Assembly (NCBI GenBank): GCA_016197225.1
Contig: JACPWC010000014.1
Location: 1-64,000, forward strand
Reading direction: 5' to 3'
DNA from: Chloroflexota bacterium
GTDB taxonomy: Bacteria > Chloroflexota > Anaerolineae > Anaerolineales > VGOW01
DNA: 64,000 nucleotides
Every line of letters starts with the position of its first letter. The stretch's first letter is position 1. The notes under the pieces were generated by a model, which had not been told where the DNA came from, did not search any database, and saw nothing but the letters and a program-made list of their open reading frames with translations. Position numbers and translations under genes: made by a program. Shown here one piece after another: positions 8,586 through 17,565 of the stretch.

Positions 8586-9911
8586 GTGAACTTGTCATCT
8601 GGTCTTCCTGCTCTTGCGCGCGCGCTTCGCTCCGGCGAACTACCGATTGCTGAATACTTGTCTCTACTGGAAGCGCAATTCTTGGCGCGCGAGCCTTCAG
8701 TGTCGGCCTTCGTGGCTGAAGAAGGACGGTTTGAGCGATTGCGCGGCGAGGCCGAGACTCTGCTGGCGCAATATCCCGATCCTGAAGTTCGACCGCCTCT
8801 GTTCGGGATACCGATCGGCGTCAAGGACATTTTTCACGTCGCCGGTTTCACTACCCGCGCCGGGAGCAAACTGCCGCCGGAGATTCTGCAAGGCCCGGAA
8901 GCTGAAAGCGTAACCTTGCTCAAAAAAGTGGGCGCGTTGATCTTGGGCAACACGGTGACGACGGAGTTCGCCTACTTCGGCCCCGGCCCGACGTGCAACC
9001 CGCATAACATTGAACATACTCCCGGCGGCTCCAGCAGCGGCTCGGCGGCGGCGGTGGCGGCGGGCATGTGTCCACTCACGCTTGGGACTCAAACTATCGG
9101 CTCCATCGTTCGACCGGCTTCTTTTTGTGGCGTCGTCGGTTACAAACCAACTTATGATCGAATCTCACGAGCGGGTGTCATCCCTCTCTCGCCGTCACTC
9201 GATCACATTGGCCTTTTCACCGTTGACGTGGCCGGGGCGCAGTTGGCGGCCAGTTTGCTTTGTCGAGATTGGACGCGAAGCGCAGAGATTAGAGATTTGA
9301 AGAAGCCTGTGCTCGGCATCCCCGAAGGACCGTATCTTAACCGCGCCTCAACCGAAATGCTGGAACACTTCCGCGCCACCTGTCGCAAGTTGGCTAAGGC
9401 TGGCTACGAACTCAGGCCAGTGAATGCCATGCCGGATTTTGATGCGATCTACGAACGACATTTTCTGATCACAAATGCCGAAGCGGCGCGAGTTCATCAA
9501 GAGTGGTTTCCGCGCTTTCGCGATCTCTACCATTTCAAAACAGTTGAAAAGCTTGAAGCGGGGCGGGCGGTTTCGGATGAGGCGCTGGCGCAGGCACTGG
9601 GCGAACGCGAGAAGTTTTCAGACACAATAACTCGCCTGATGGACGAACACCAGATCGATCTCTGGATTTCACCTTCTGCGGTCGGGCCGGCACCCAAAGG
9701 CCTCGACAGCACCGGCGACCCGGTGATGAACCTGCCCTGGAGTCAGGCCGGCCTGCCGTCCATCAACCTGCCCTCTGGCCGCAGTTCAGACGGCTTGCCT
9801 CTGGGTCTGCAACTGACTGCCCGCTGGCAGGACGATGAGGAGTTGTTTGAGTGGGCGATAGATTTTGAAAAGCTATTGGCAATAACGAATAACGAAAATG
9901 CCTTTCATTAA
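8586..9911 (+). CDS. Amidase-signature family hydrolase
   Basis: Hydrolyses a C-N amide or ureido bond in the cytoplasm using the Ser-cisSer-Lys triad. The triad is visible: K80 in GVKDIF, the GGSSSGS loop at 147-153, and nucleophile S173 in TIGSIVRPA (numbering from 8586). About 441 residues, full length. The start is uncertain: GTG at 8577, GTG at 8586 or TTG at 8592 all fall in a short repeat with no clear ribosome-binding site, and the open frame extends back into the 2Fe-2S gene. It sits between the Mo-hydroxylase subunits and the FdrA-type carbamoyltransferase genes, suggesting it cleaves an open-chain ureido or amide intermediate. The exact substrate is unknown. Confidence 0.88.
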   Translation: MNLSSGLPALARALRSGELPIAEYLSLLEAQFLAREPSVSAFVAEEGRFERLRGEAETLLAQYPDPEVRPPLFGIPIGVKDIFHVAGFTTRAGSKLPPEILQGPEAESVTLLKKVGALILGNTVTTEFAYFGPGPTCNPHNIEHTPGGSSSGSAAAVAAGMCPLTLGTQTIGSIVRPASFCGVVGYKPTYDRISRAGVIPLSPSLDHIGLFTVDVAGAQLAASLLCRDWTRSAEIRDLKKPVLGIPEGPYLNRASTEMLEHFRATCRKLAKAGYELRPVNAMPDFDAIYERHFLITNAEAARVHQEWFPRFRDLYHFKTVEKLEAGRAVSDEALAQALGEREKFSDTITRLMDEHQIDLWISPSAVGPAPKGLDSTGDPVMNLPWSQAGLPSINLPSGRSSDGLPLGLQLTARWQDDEELFEWAIDFEKLLAITNNENAFH

Positions 9912-11595
9912 AAGTGAAACACGCTCCGGCGCCTACTACGACTCGGCAGTGCTCATGCAATTGCAACGCGGCCTGCTCGGCCTGCCCGGCGTGCTCGACT
10001 CGGGCGCGGTGATGGGCACGCCCGCCAACCTTGAACTACTAGAGCAGAGCGGCCTGCTCACCGACGACGCCAAGAAAGCCGGCGTCAACGATCTGCTGAT
10101 CGTCGTCAAGGCCGAATCGGACGGGGTCGTCGCCGAGGCGTTGGGACAGGTTGATTCATTGTTGGCCCGACGCCGCTCGGCAGTTGCTCAAGAATTCCGC
10201 CCCAAGAGTTTGGAGACGGCGGTTCAGCAATTGCCGGAAGCGAACTGGGTGCTGGTGTCGGTTCCGGGCCGGTTCGCCGCCGGCGTGGCCCGTGAGGCGC
10301 TCAATCTTGGCAAGCATGTTTTTCTCTACAGCGACAACGTTTCGCTTGAAGACGAAATTGCCTTGAAGAAAACAGCGCAGGCGAAAGGCTTGTTAGTGAT
10401 GGGGCCGGATTGCGGCACGGCCATCATCAATGGCGTCGGCCTCGGTTTTGCCAACCGGGTTCGGCGTGGGCCAATCGGCGTGGTGGGCGCGTCTGGCACG
10501 GGGACTCAAGCAGTGACGGCCCGCATTCACAATCTGGGGTCGGGCGTGTCGCACGCCATCGGCACCGGCGGGCGCGACCTCAAATCGGAAGTGGGCGCGA
10601 TCACCGCGCACCAGGCGTTGGATGTGCTGGCTTGCGATCCTGAAACTAAAGTCATCGTGCTGATCTCAAAACCGCCCGCCGCGAACGTGGCCACAAAGTT
10701 GCTGGCCGCCGCCCAGGCTTCCGGCAAGCCGGTCGTCGTGGACTTCATCGGTTACCCGCCCCCGGCCCGAAAGCTGGACAATCTCCATTTTTCGGCGGGT
10801 TTGAGTGAGGCGGCGGAGATCGCGGTGAAGCTATTAGAGGATTGGAGAATTAGAGAATTCTCTAACGCGAAGCGTCCACGCTTCGCGTCCGATCTCTATT
10901 TGCGGGGTTTATTTTCTGGCGGCACGCTTGCCTACGAAACCATGCTCGGTTTGCAAGCAGTTCTCTCGCCGCTTTATTCCAATTCTCCAATCTCTGATTC
11001 TCAAATTCTCCCCGACCCGCTGAAGAGCCAGGCTCACACCATCGTGGATTTAGGCGACGAGGTATTTATGGTTGGCCGCCTGCATCCGATGATTGACAAC
11101 GATCTCCGGTTGCGCCGCCTCAAACAAGAAGCCGCCGACCCCGAGACAGGCCTGATCCTGCTGGACGTTGTTCTCGGCGAAGGCGCGCACCCAGACCCGG
11201 CGAGCGAGCTTGCGCCTGCGATTGCCGAGATTACGAGATCAGAGAATCGGAGAATTGAAGTGGTGACGATGGTGATCGGCACCGACTCCGATCCGCAAAA
11301 CGTGGAGTCGCAGGTGGAACGGTTGAAGGCGGCAGGGGCGATTGTGTTCCGCACGGCGACTGGGGCGATTGAGTATGTGGCTCGGCGCATGAGTCAGCCA
11401 CCCGACAGTGTCGGCCTCCCCGTGTCGCTCGATTCGTTCAATCAACCTTTAGCCGCCATCAACGTTGGCCTGGAGTCGTTTTACGAAAGTCTGGTCGGGC
11501 AGGGGGCGCAGGCTGTGCAAGTAGACTGGAAGCCTCCGGCGGGCGGCAACGAAAAGCTGGCCGCGATTTTGGCGAAGATGAAGAAGAAGAAATAG
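9898..11595 (+). CDS. fdrA: FdrA family protein (AllF-like catabolic carbamoyltransferase subunit)
   Basis: 565 residues, close to the ~555 of E. coli FdrA. It has a succinyl-CoA-synthetase-like architecture: a Rossmann-type N-terminal half, then a glycine-rich nucleotide/phosphate loop ASGTGTQ followed by SGVSHAIGTGGRDL. Recent E. coli work, as I recall it, assigns FdrA-YlbE-YlbF (AllFGH) to oxamate carbamoyltransferase in allantoin breakdown. Here all three partners are present in one block (this gene, 11652-12914, 17562-18449), so a carbamoyl-phosphate-producing step is likely. The gene overlaps the amidase by 14 bases. Three segments (about 10833-10895, 10976-11014, 11231-11260) are copies of an intergenic repeat read in frame, adding peptides such as EDWRIREFSNAKRPRFA; these are unlike the rest of the protein. 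Confidence 0.9.
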   Translation: MPFIKSETRSGAYYDSAVLMQLQRGLLGLPGVLDSGAVMGTPANLELLEQSGLLTDDAKKAGVNDLLIVVKAESDGVVAEALGQVDSLLARRRSAVAQEFRPKSLETAVQQLPEANWVLVSVPGRFAAGVAREALNLGKHVFLYSDNVSLEDEIALKKTAQAKGLLVMGPDCGTAIINGVGLGFANRVRRGPIGVVGASGTGTQAVTARIHNLGSGVSHAIGTGGRDLKSEVGAITAHQALDVLACDPETKVIVLISKPPAANVATKLLAAAQASGKPVVVDFIGYPPPARKLDNLHFSAGLSEAAEIAVKLLEDWRIREFSNAKRPRFASDLYLRGLFSGGTLAYETMLGLQAVLSPLYSNSPISDSQILPDPLKSQAHTIVDLGDEVFMVGRLHPMIDNDLRLRRLKQEAADPETGLILLDVVLGEGAHPDPASELAPAIAEITRSENRRIEVVTMVIGTDSDPQNVESQVERLKAAGAIVFRTATGAIEYVARRMSQPPDSVGLPVSLDSFNQPLAAINVGLESFYESLVGQGAQAVQVDWKPPAGGNEKLAAILAKMKKKK

Positions 11596-11651
11596 AGGAT
11601 TGGACGCTTCACGTCAGAGAATTCTCCAATCCTCAAATTCTCCAATTCTCT
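11593..11651. repeat. GGATTGGAGAATT-family repeat between fdrA and the DUF1116 gene
   Basis: The short gap consists of AGAGGATTGGA, a small hairpin-like insert, then AGAATTCTCCAATCC and AATTCTCCAATTCTCT. The same words recur at 10833, 10976, 11231, 12911, 13413, 14299, 34856, 39827 and 60751. It leaves no normal ribosome-binding site before the next ATG. Confidence 0.7.
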
Positions 11652-12914
11652 ATGGATGAAACTATGGACATAGAACACGCAAACTTAACTGCTGTAACGC
11701 GCATGATGGACGCCCGACCGATTCTGAAAGGGGTGGCAACAGCGCGTGACGTGATTCCCGGCATGAAAGACAACCTGTTTCTGCACGCCGGGCCGCCGAT
11801 TACGTGGCAACGGATGTCTGGCCCGATGCGGGGCGCGGTGATCGGAGCCATGATGCTTGAGGGCATGGCGAAGACAGAAGCCGAGGCAATTGCCCTGGCC
11901 GAGAAAGGCGCGGTGGAGTTTGCACCCAACCACGAGCACGGCGCTGTCGGGCCGATGGCGGGCGTGACTTCGCCCTCGATGAAGGTTTACATTGTCGAGA
12001 ATGTCACTCACGGCAATAAAGCTTACTGTAATTTCAATGAAGGTTACGGCAAAGTTTTGCGAATGGGCGCGTTCAGCGATGAGGTGATCACCAAACTGCG
12101 GTGGATCAACGACACGTTTGCGCCCATCGTCGGCGAGGCGATTGAAGCCAGCGGCGAGGGCCTGGATATTCGCGCCTTGCTGGCCGAGGCCTTGCACATG
12201 GGCGATGAAGGCCACAATCGCAATAAGGCCGGGTCGTTGCTGTTCCTCAAGTGGCTGGCCCCCTTCATCGCCAAAGTGGCAAAGGATAACAACGTCGAAA
12301 GTGAAGTGTTGAAGTTTATCTGCGACAACGCCTTGAGCGTGCTGAACCCGGTGATGGCGGCTTGCAAGGCGATGACCGACGCGGCGCACGGTATCGAGGG
12401 TAGCACCCTCGTCAGCACCATGGCCCGCAATGGCACCGACTTTGGCATCCGGGTGAGCGGGCTGGGCGACCGCTGGTTCACTGCGCCCGCCGAAGTGCCG
12501 CAGGGTTTATGGTTCCCCGGTTTCACCGCCGCCGACGCCAACCCCGACATCGGCGACAGTGCCATCACCGAAACGGCAGGCATCGGCGGGTTCGCTATGG
12601 CGACGGCCCCGGCCATTGTCACCTTTGTGGGTAGCACACCTAGAGAAGCCGTGAACGCCACGCTCGAAATGTACGAAATCACCGTCGCCGAGCACAAGCA
12701 TTTCACCATGCCCGTGCTGGATTTTCGCGGCACACCGACCGGCATTGACATCCGCAAGGTGATTGAGAAAAGCATCCTGCCGCGCATCAACACCGGTGTG
12801 GCCCACCGCCTGCCGGGCATTGGGCAAGTGGGCGCGGGGCTGGTGAGGCCGCCGATGGCGATTTTTGAGGAGGCGTTGATCGCATATGCGGAGAAGTACG
12901 GACTGGAGAATTAG
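11652..12914 (+). CDS. ylbE: DUF1116 protein (YlbE/AllG-like), carbamoyltransferase subunit
   Basis: 420 residues, matching E. coli YlbE in length (~419). The family is found beside FdrA, and in E. coli is part of the catabolic carbamoyltransferase acting on oxamate. Conserved-looking glycine- and histidine-rich stretches include HAGPPITWQRMSGPMRGA, PNHEHGAVGPMAGV and HRLPGIGQVGAGLVRPP. No signal peptide or membrane segment. The start ATG at 11652 lies directly in a dispersed repeat; a second in-frame ATG is four codons later (MDETMD). Role inferred: with FdrA and the DUF2877 protein, transfer of a carbamoyl group from a ureido intermediate to phosphate or an acceptor. Confidence 0.9.
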   Translation: MDETMDIEHANLTAVTRMMDARPILKGVATARDVIPGMKDNLFLHAGPPITWQRMSGPMRGAVIGAMMLEGMAKTEAEAIALAEKGAVEFAPNHEHGAVGPMAGVTSPSMKVYIVENVTHGNKAYCNFNEGYGKVLRMGAFSDEVITKLRWINDTFAPIVGEAIEASGEGLDIRALLAEALHMGDEGHNRNKAGSLLFLKWLAPFIAKVAKDNNVESEVLKFICDNALSVLNPVMAACKAMTDAAHGIEGSTLVSTMARNGTDFGIRVSGLGDRWFTAPAEVPQGLWFPGFTAADANPDIGDSAITETAGIGGFAMATAPAIVTFVGSTPREAVNATLEMYEITVAEHKHFTMPVLDFRGTPTGIDIRKVIEKSILPRINTGVAHRLPGIGQVGAGLVRPPMAIFEEALIAYAEKYGLEN

Positions 12915-12932
12915 AGGATTGGAGGATTTGGG
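12911..12932. repeat. GGATTGGAGAATT-family repeat, left flank of the four-helix gene
   Basis: TTAGAGGATTGGAGGATTTGGG follows the DUF1116 stop immediately. A related copy in the opposite orientation lies at 13413-13442, so the small gene between them is bracketed by repeats. Confidence 0.6.
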
Positions 12933-13415
12933 ATGCCCACTTCCTTTGAAGATTTGAAAGTATTGAAATCAGCCGAGGCGATTGCCGACTCCGTTTACAA
13001 GAGCGCGGAACAATGGAATGAGTTTGCGCGCGATGTGGTAGGTAAGCAGATTGCCCGCGCCGCCGATTCCGTTGGCGCAAACATTGCCGAGTCATTTGGC
13101 CGTTTCCACTTTGGCGAGAAAGTTCAGTTTCTATATTACGCCCGCGGCAGTGTGTTCGAGACCAAATACTGGCTCAATCGGGTTGCCGCGCGAAACTTGA
13201 TGGTCTCCACCGAGTCGCAGAAATACGCGAGCCAACTGACTGACATCGCCCGCCAGCTTAATCTCTTTATTGCCAGCCTGAAGGGCCAGCGTTCCGGCGA
13301 AATCACCGTCGCCAAAACCCTCCGCGAAAACCCTGTTGAATACGCCTCCGGCCTGCCAGACGATTTCCCCAACATCCTCTTTGACGAAAGCGACTTGGCC
13401 TGGCTGGAATCCTAA
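12933..13415 (+). CDS. Four-helix bundle protein (23S rRNA IVS / S23 family)
   Basis: 160 residues, mostly amphipathic helix, with the family hallmarks FEDLKVLKSAEAIADSVYK at the N-terminus and GANIAESFGRFHFGEK in the middle. Members occur widely, often encoded in insertions (including intervening sequences of 23S rRNA genes) with no agreed biochemical role. It has no obvious link to the catabolic block it sits in and is bracketed by copies of the same short repeat, which suggests it arrived as a unit. The start ATG at 12933 gives the normal family N-terminus. Confidence 0.85.
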   Translation: MPTSFEDLKVLKSAEAIADSVYKSAEQWNEFARDVVGKQIARAADSVGANIAESFGRFHFGEKVQFLYYARGSVFETKYWLNRVAARNLMVSTESQKYASQLTDIARQLNLFIASLKGQRSGEITVAKTLRENPVEYASGLPDDFPNILFDESDLAWLES

Positions 13416-13442
13416 TTCTCCAATCCTCCAATTCTCTATTCC
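13413..13442. repeat. GGATTGGAGAATT-family repeat, right flank of the four-helix gene
   Basis: CTAATTCTCCAATCCTCC followed by AATTCTCTATTCC, starting at the stop of the four-helix gene. It is the reverse orientation of the copy at 12911-12932. Confidence 0.6.
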
Positions 13443-13458
13443 CAAAAGGAAACCAACC

Positions 13459-14298
13459 ATGAAAATCTACGACCTCTCTCAAGACCTAAACCAAGACTGT
13501 TCCTTCTGGCCGTTCTACCCGCCGTTTGAAGTGAAGTACATCAAACGCAAGGCCGAGCATGGGGTGAATGCCCAATACATCATGACTTCCAATCACATGG
13601 GCACGCACCTGGACGCGCCGCGCCACTTTGTGACAAAGGGCAAGACGATTGACCAACTGCCCATCGAGTGGCTGTACGGCCCGGGCGTGATCGTGGACGT
13701 GAGCGACATTTGTGACGACCTGGCGCTCTTCACGCCAAAGGATTTGGAAGACCGGGCCGACATCCGCGAGCGCGACATTCTCTTCATCCACACCGGCTGG
13801 CACAGGTATTCGTTCTTCAGCCCCGACGCCGACGAAGAACGATACATCCAGCGCCACCCCGGCCCGCACTTCAGCATTTGCGACTGGCTGTTGAAGAAGA
13901 AGATTCACGTCTGGGGCGTGGACATGATCTCCACCGACCACCCGATGAACCTACCCATTGGCCGCTTTCTGGGCAAGGGTGGCCTCGAACACTGGCAGAA
14001 AGTGCGGGCCAAGAGCGAAGCCAAATTCGGCAAAGAGAATATGGACAAGCTCTTCCCCGACTCGGCCTATCAACTCACGCACAATGCGCTGTTTCCGCAC
14101 GATTGCGTCCATGTCGAAAACCTCGGCGGCGAGATGGGCAACCCGGCTCTCCACAACCGCCGCCTCACCCTGGGCGCGATGCCGTGGAAGTTCAAGGGCG
14201 GCGAGGCCGCGTTCTGCCGGGCGTTTGCCATTGTGGATGACGCGCCGAAGGCGGCTAAACCGGCAGCCAGGAAAACGGCGGCGAAGAAGCGCAAGTGA
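13459..14298 (+). CDS. Cyclase-family metal-dependent hydrolase (kynurenine formamidase/isatin hydrolase type)
   Basis: Family enzymes hydrolyse N-formyl or cyclic amide bonds with Mn or Zn. The N-terminal motif MKIYDLSQDL and the metal motif SNHMGTHLDAPRHF (HxGTHxDxPxH) are plain to see, and a GVDMISTDHPMNLPIGR stretch forms the later active-site region. 279 residues; the C-terminal ~20 are a basic Ala/Lys tail (AAKPAARKTAAKKRK). The ATG at 13459 is chosen because it gives the family N-terminus; the open frame upstream lies in the four-helix gene. In this operon a ring-opening or ureido/amide hydrolysis step is likely. Confidence 0.9.
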   Translation: MKIYDLSQDLNQDCSFWPFYPPFEVKYIKRKAEHGVNAQYIMTSNHMGTHLDAPRHFVTKGKTIDQLPIEWLYGPGVIVDVSDICDDLALFTPKDLEDRADIRERDILFIHTGWHRYSFFSPDADEERYIQRHPGPHFSICDWLLKKKIHVWGVDMISTDHPMNLPIGRFLGKGGLEHWQKVRAKSEAKFGKENMDKLFPDSAYQLTHNALFPHDCVHVENLGGEMGNPALHNRRLTLGAMPWKFKGGEAAFCRAFAIVDDAPKAAKPAARKTAAKKRK

Positions 14299-14362
14299 TC
14301 AATCCTCTAATTCTCCAATTCTCTAATTTGAGATTGGAGAATTAGAGAAGTGGAGAATTTGC
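14299..14362. repeat. GGATTGGAGAATT-family repeat forming a hairpin
   Basis: Two opposed copies: CTCTAATTCTCCAATTCTC and GAGATTGGAGAATTAGAG, separated by a few bases, give a long AT-rich hairpin between the cyclase gene and the large Mo-hydroxylase gene. No run of T follows, so it is listed as a repeat rather than a terminator. Confidence 0.7.
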
Positions 14363-16702
14363 ATGGCAACTCGATATTTCGGCGAACGGATCAAACGCAA
14401 CGAAGACGCCCGCCTGCTCACCGGCCAGGCTTTGTTTGTGGATGACGTTCAACTGCCGGGAATGTTGCACGCCGCCTTTCTGCGAAGCTCGTATGCTCAC
14501 GCGCGAATCAAGGGGATTGACGTTTCAGCCGCCTTGCAGAGGCCGGGCGTGATCGCGGTTTACACCGCCCACGACCTGGGCGATTACTGGAAGCCGGGGC
14601 CGCTGTTGGTGTCGCCGCCGCCCGTGCCGGGCCGCATCTTCCACGAACGGACGCAAGTCCCACTGGCGAAAGACAAGGTGCGATTTGTGGGCGAGCCGAT
14701 TGCCGTCGTCATCGCCGAGAGCCGCTACATTGCCGAAGATGCGCTGACCGACATTCACGTTGACTTTGAAGCCCTGCCAGTGGTGGCTGATCTTGAAAAG
14801 GCGGCCCAACCTGACTCGGCGCGAGTGCATGATGATTTGGATTCGAATGTGGCCGCCCACATCGTCCAACGCAAAGGGAGCGACTATCAAACGGCCAGAG
14901 CCAAAGCCGACGTCGTCATCAAGCGCCGCTTTCATTACGATCACGGCGCGGCGGCGGCGATGGAGAACCGGGGCATCGTGGCCCAGTGGGAGGCCCGCGC
15001 CGGAAAGTTGACCGTGTGGGAGACCACCCAGGCCCCGGTTGTCATGCGCGCTTTCTACTCCGCCATGTTGGGCCTTTCGGAGAATCAGGTGCGGGTGATC
15101 GCGCCGTTCATCGGCGGCGGCTTTGGGCCGAAGATCATGATGTGGTATCAGGAAGAAGCCGTCATCCCCTGGGCGGCGATGAAACTCAACCGGCCTGTGA
15201 AGTGGATCGAAGATCGCTCCGAAAACTTTTATGCTACCACCCAGGAGCGCAACCAGATTCATGACGCCGAGATTGCGTTGACAAAAGACGGCCTCATCCT
15301 TGGCGTTCACGATGTCTTTCTGCACGACGCGGGCGCGTACGATCCCTACGGGTTGACCGTCCCTTTGAATAGCCAGTGTACTCTGCTCGGGCCGTATCAC
15401 ATCCCCAACTATTATTCTGAATTCACGGCCTTGTTCACCAACAAACCCATCGTCACCCCGTATCGCGGCGCGGGGCGGCAACACGGCGTGTTTGTCATCG
15501 AGCGCCTGCTGGACATCGCCGCCAGGCAGTTGGGCCTTGATCGCACCGAAATTCGCCGCCGCAACTACATCCCGCCCGATAAGTTCCCCTACAACAACGA
15601 AGTGATCTACCAAGACTTCGCGCCGCTGACTTACGACAGTGGCAACTATCAACCGATCATGGACAGGGCGCTGGAAATGATCGGCTACGAAAAGTTCATC
15701 AAAGAGGAGCAACCCAAACTGCGGGCTGAGGGCAAACACGTTGGCATCGGCGTGGTGGCTTACGTTGAGGGAACAGGTATCGGGCCGTACGAAGGGGCGC
15801 GAGTGAAGGTGCAGGCCAGCGGCAAAGTGTCGGTTGCCACCGGCGTGGGCACGCAGGGACAGGGGCACTTTACGGTGTTCGCTCAAGTCGCTGCCGAGCA
15901 GTTGGGCGTGGATGTGAAAGATGTGGAAGTGGTGACGGGCGACACGGATCAGTTTTATTGGGGCGCGGGCACGTTCGCCAGCCGGGGCGCGGTCGTGGCT
16001 GGCAATGCCATCAATGAGGCGGCCAAAGATGTGCGCCAGAAAATTTTGCGGCTGGCCGCTGAGCAGTTTGAATGCGCCGAAGAAGATTTGGAACTAACGA
16101 ATGGCGTGGTGCGAGTGAAAGGCGTTCCCCAGAAGACAATCAAACTGGGCGAGTTGGCGGTGAAGGCCAATCCCATGCGTGGGGCGGTCAAACCGGGAAC
16201 CATCCCCGGCCTGGAGGCTACCAACTACTTCGGCCCGGCCAGCGGCGCAACCGCCGCCGGAGTCCATGCGATGATCGTCGAAGTTGACCCGGAGACAATG
16301 AACGTGGAAATCAAAAAATACGTCGTCGTTCACGACTGCGGCACAGTGATCAATCCGCTTATTCTTGAAGGCCAGGTGCAGGGCGGCGTGGCGCAAGGCA
16401 TCGGCAACGCTTTCTATGAGCAACTTATCTTCGACGAGAATGGGCAACTCCTCAACGGCACATTCATGGATTATCTGCTCCCGACGGCGTTGGAAGTGCC
16501 GCCAATTGAGTCGGGTCACACGGTGACGCCGTCCCCGTTGAATCCGATGGGCACGAAAGGCGCGGGCGAGGCCGGGGCGATTCCAGTGGGGCCGTTGTTT
16601 GTGCAGGCGGTGGAAGATGCTTTGCAAAACCGTATTGAAATTTTGGAGTGCCCGGTCAGCCCGAAGCGGTTGTGGGAGTTGGCCCAGAACAGGTATCCAT
16701 GA
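14363..16702 (+). CDS. Molybdenum hydroxylase large subunit (xanthine dehydrogenase/CoxL family)
   Basis: Catalytic subunit binding the Mo-pterin cofactor and hydroxylating a heterocycle or aldehyde carbon with water. 779 residues, full length for separate-subunit enzymes. The N-terminal a/b hammerhead domain (GERIKRNEDARLLTGQALFVDD) is followed by cofactor loops such as FIGGGFGPKIM, YRGAGRQHGVF and GTQGQGHFT. The catalytic glutamate is in the conserved GAGEAG loop (E736). The CO-dehydrogenase AYxCSFR loop is absent; YRGAGR is found instead, so a CO oxidase is unlikely. Its FAD and Fe-S subunits are 6 kb upstream (7235-8580), an unusual split by five intervening genes. Candidate substrates by context: purine, pyrimidine or hydantoin-like rings. 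Confidence 0.92.
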   Translation: MATRYFGERIKRNEDARLLTGQALFVDDVQLPGMLHAAFLRSSYAHARIKGIDVSAALQRPGVIAVYTAHDLGDYWKPGPLLVSPPPVPGRIFHERTQVPLAKDKVRFVGEPIAVVIAESRYIAEDALTDIHVDFEALPVVADLEKAAQPDSARVHDDLDSNVAAHIVQRKGSDYQTARAKADVVIKRRFHYDHGAAAAMENRGIVAQWEARAGKLTVWETTQAPVVMRAFYSAMLGLSENQVRVIAPFIGGGFGPKIMMWYQEEAVIPWAAMKLNRPVKWIEDRSENFYATTQERNQIHDAEIALTKDGLILGVHDVFLHDAGAYDPYGLTVPLNSQCTLLGPYHIPNYYSEFTALFTNKPIVTPYRGAGRQHGVFVIERLLDIAARQLGLDRTEIRRRNYIPPDKFPYNNEVIYQDFAPLTYDSGNYQPIMDRALEMIGYEKFIKEEQPKLRAEGKHVGIGVVAYVEGTGIGPYEGARVKVQASGKVSVATGVGTQGQGHFTVFAQVAAEQLGVDVKDVEVVTGDTDQFYWGAGTFASRGAVVAGNAINEAAKDVRQKILRLAAEQFECAEEDLELTNGVVRVKGVPQKTIKLGELAVKANPMRGAVKPGTIPGLEATNYFGPASGATAAGVHAMIVEVDPETMNVEIKKYVVVHDCGTVINPLILEGQVQGGVAQGIGNAFYEQLIFDENGQLLNGTFMDYLLPTALEVPPIESGHTVTPSPLNPMGTKGAGEAGAIPVGPLFVQAVEDALQNRIEILECPVSPKRLWELAQNRYP

Positions 16703-17565
16703 TTCTGATCACAGGTGCGGGCGGCAAAACCGGAAAGGCAGTTATCAAAGCATTGGCGGCCAAAGGGGAAGCTGTCCGCGCGTTTGTTCACCGAAGCGAG
16801 CAGGCATCAGCAGTGCAAGTGTTGGGCGTGCGCGATGTGGCGGTAGGCGACTTTCATGACGGAGGCGCGATCCGAAAAGCCATGGAAGGGGCGCGGGCGA
16901 TTTACCACATTTGCCCAAACGTGAACCCTGATGAAGTAGCGATTGGCCGCAATGCCATTACCGTCGCCCAAGCCACTGGGACTGAACACTTCGTCTATCA
17001 CTCGGTTCTGCACCCACAGGCCGAGGCGATGCCGCATCACTGGAACAAACTGCGCGTCGAGGAGATGCTATTTGAGTCGGGCCTGCCGTTCACCATTCTT
17101 CAGCCGACGACCTACATGCAAAATATTCTGGCAGGCTGGCAGAGCATTTTCGAAGATGGCGTATTTCGTGTTCCGTATCCCGTCGAAACAAAATTGAGCT
17201 TGGTGGATTTGGAAGACGTAGCCGAAGCCGCCGCCGCCATGCTGACCGAGCCGGGTCACGCCGGGGCAACTTATGAATTGGTGGGCACTCCGGTGCTGAC
17301 TCAAATCGAAGTTGCCGATGTGTTGAGCAGGAATCTTGGGCGCCCCGTTCGCGTTGAAACCGAATCTGTCGAAGCGTGGGAGGAGCGGGCGCGGACGTCG
17401 GGCATGGGCGATTATCAGCGCGAAACGCTGATCCAGATGTTTCGTTATTACAAGCGTCACGGCCTGATGGGTAACTCCAACGTGCTGGGCTGGTTGCTCC
17501 GCCGCCCGCCGACGACGTTTGAGGCCTTTGTGGAAAGAATGGTGCGTGAACGGTCGCAAGCATGA
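16699..17565 (+). CDS. NmrA-like NAD(P)-binding oxidoreductase
   Basis: Atypical short-chain dehydrogenase/NmrA family, 288 residues. The N-terminal Rossmann motif ITGAGGKTGKAV (GxxGxxG) binds NAD(P). The family includes quinone reductases and redox sensors that lack catalytic residues; no clear YxxxK pair stands out. The ATG at 16699 overlaps the stop of the Mo subunit (ATGA) and the gene ends in an ATGA overlap with the next, so it is tightly translated with them. Its job in the block (redox step or regulation) cannot be decided from sequence. Confidence 0.85.
   Translation: MILITGAGGKTGKAVIKALAAKGEAVRAFVHRSEQASAVQVLGVRDVAVGDFHDGGAIRKAMEGARAIYHICPNVNPDEVAIGRNAITVAQATGTEHFVYHSVLHPQAEAMPHHWNKLRVEEMLFESGLPFTILQPTTYMQNILAGWQSIFEDGVFRVPYPVETKLSLVDLEDVAEAAAAMLTEPGHAGATYELVGTPVLTQIEVADVLSRNLGRPVRVETESVEAWEERARTSGMGDYQRETLIQMFRYYKRHGLMGNSNVLGWLLRRPPTTFEAFVERMVRERSQA

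Noticed and set aside
14363-16702. Aerobic CO dehydrogenase (CoxL)
   Set aside because: The form I signature loop (AYxCSFR) is absent; the neighbours point to a heterocycle hydroxylase.
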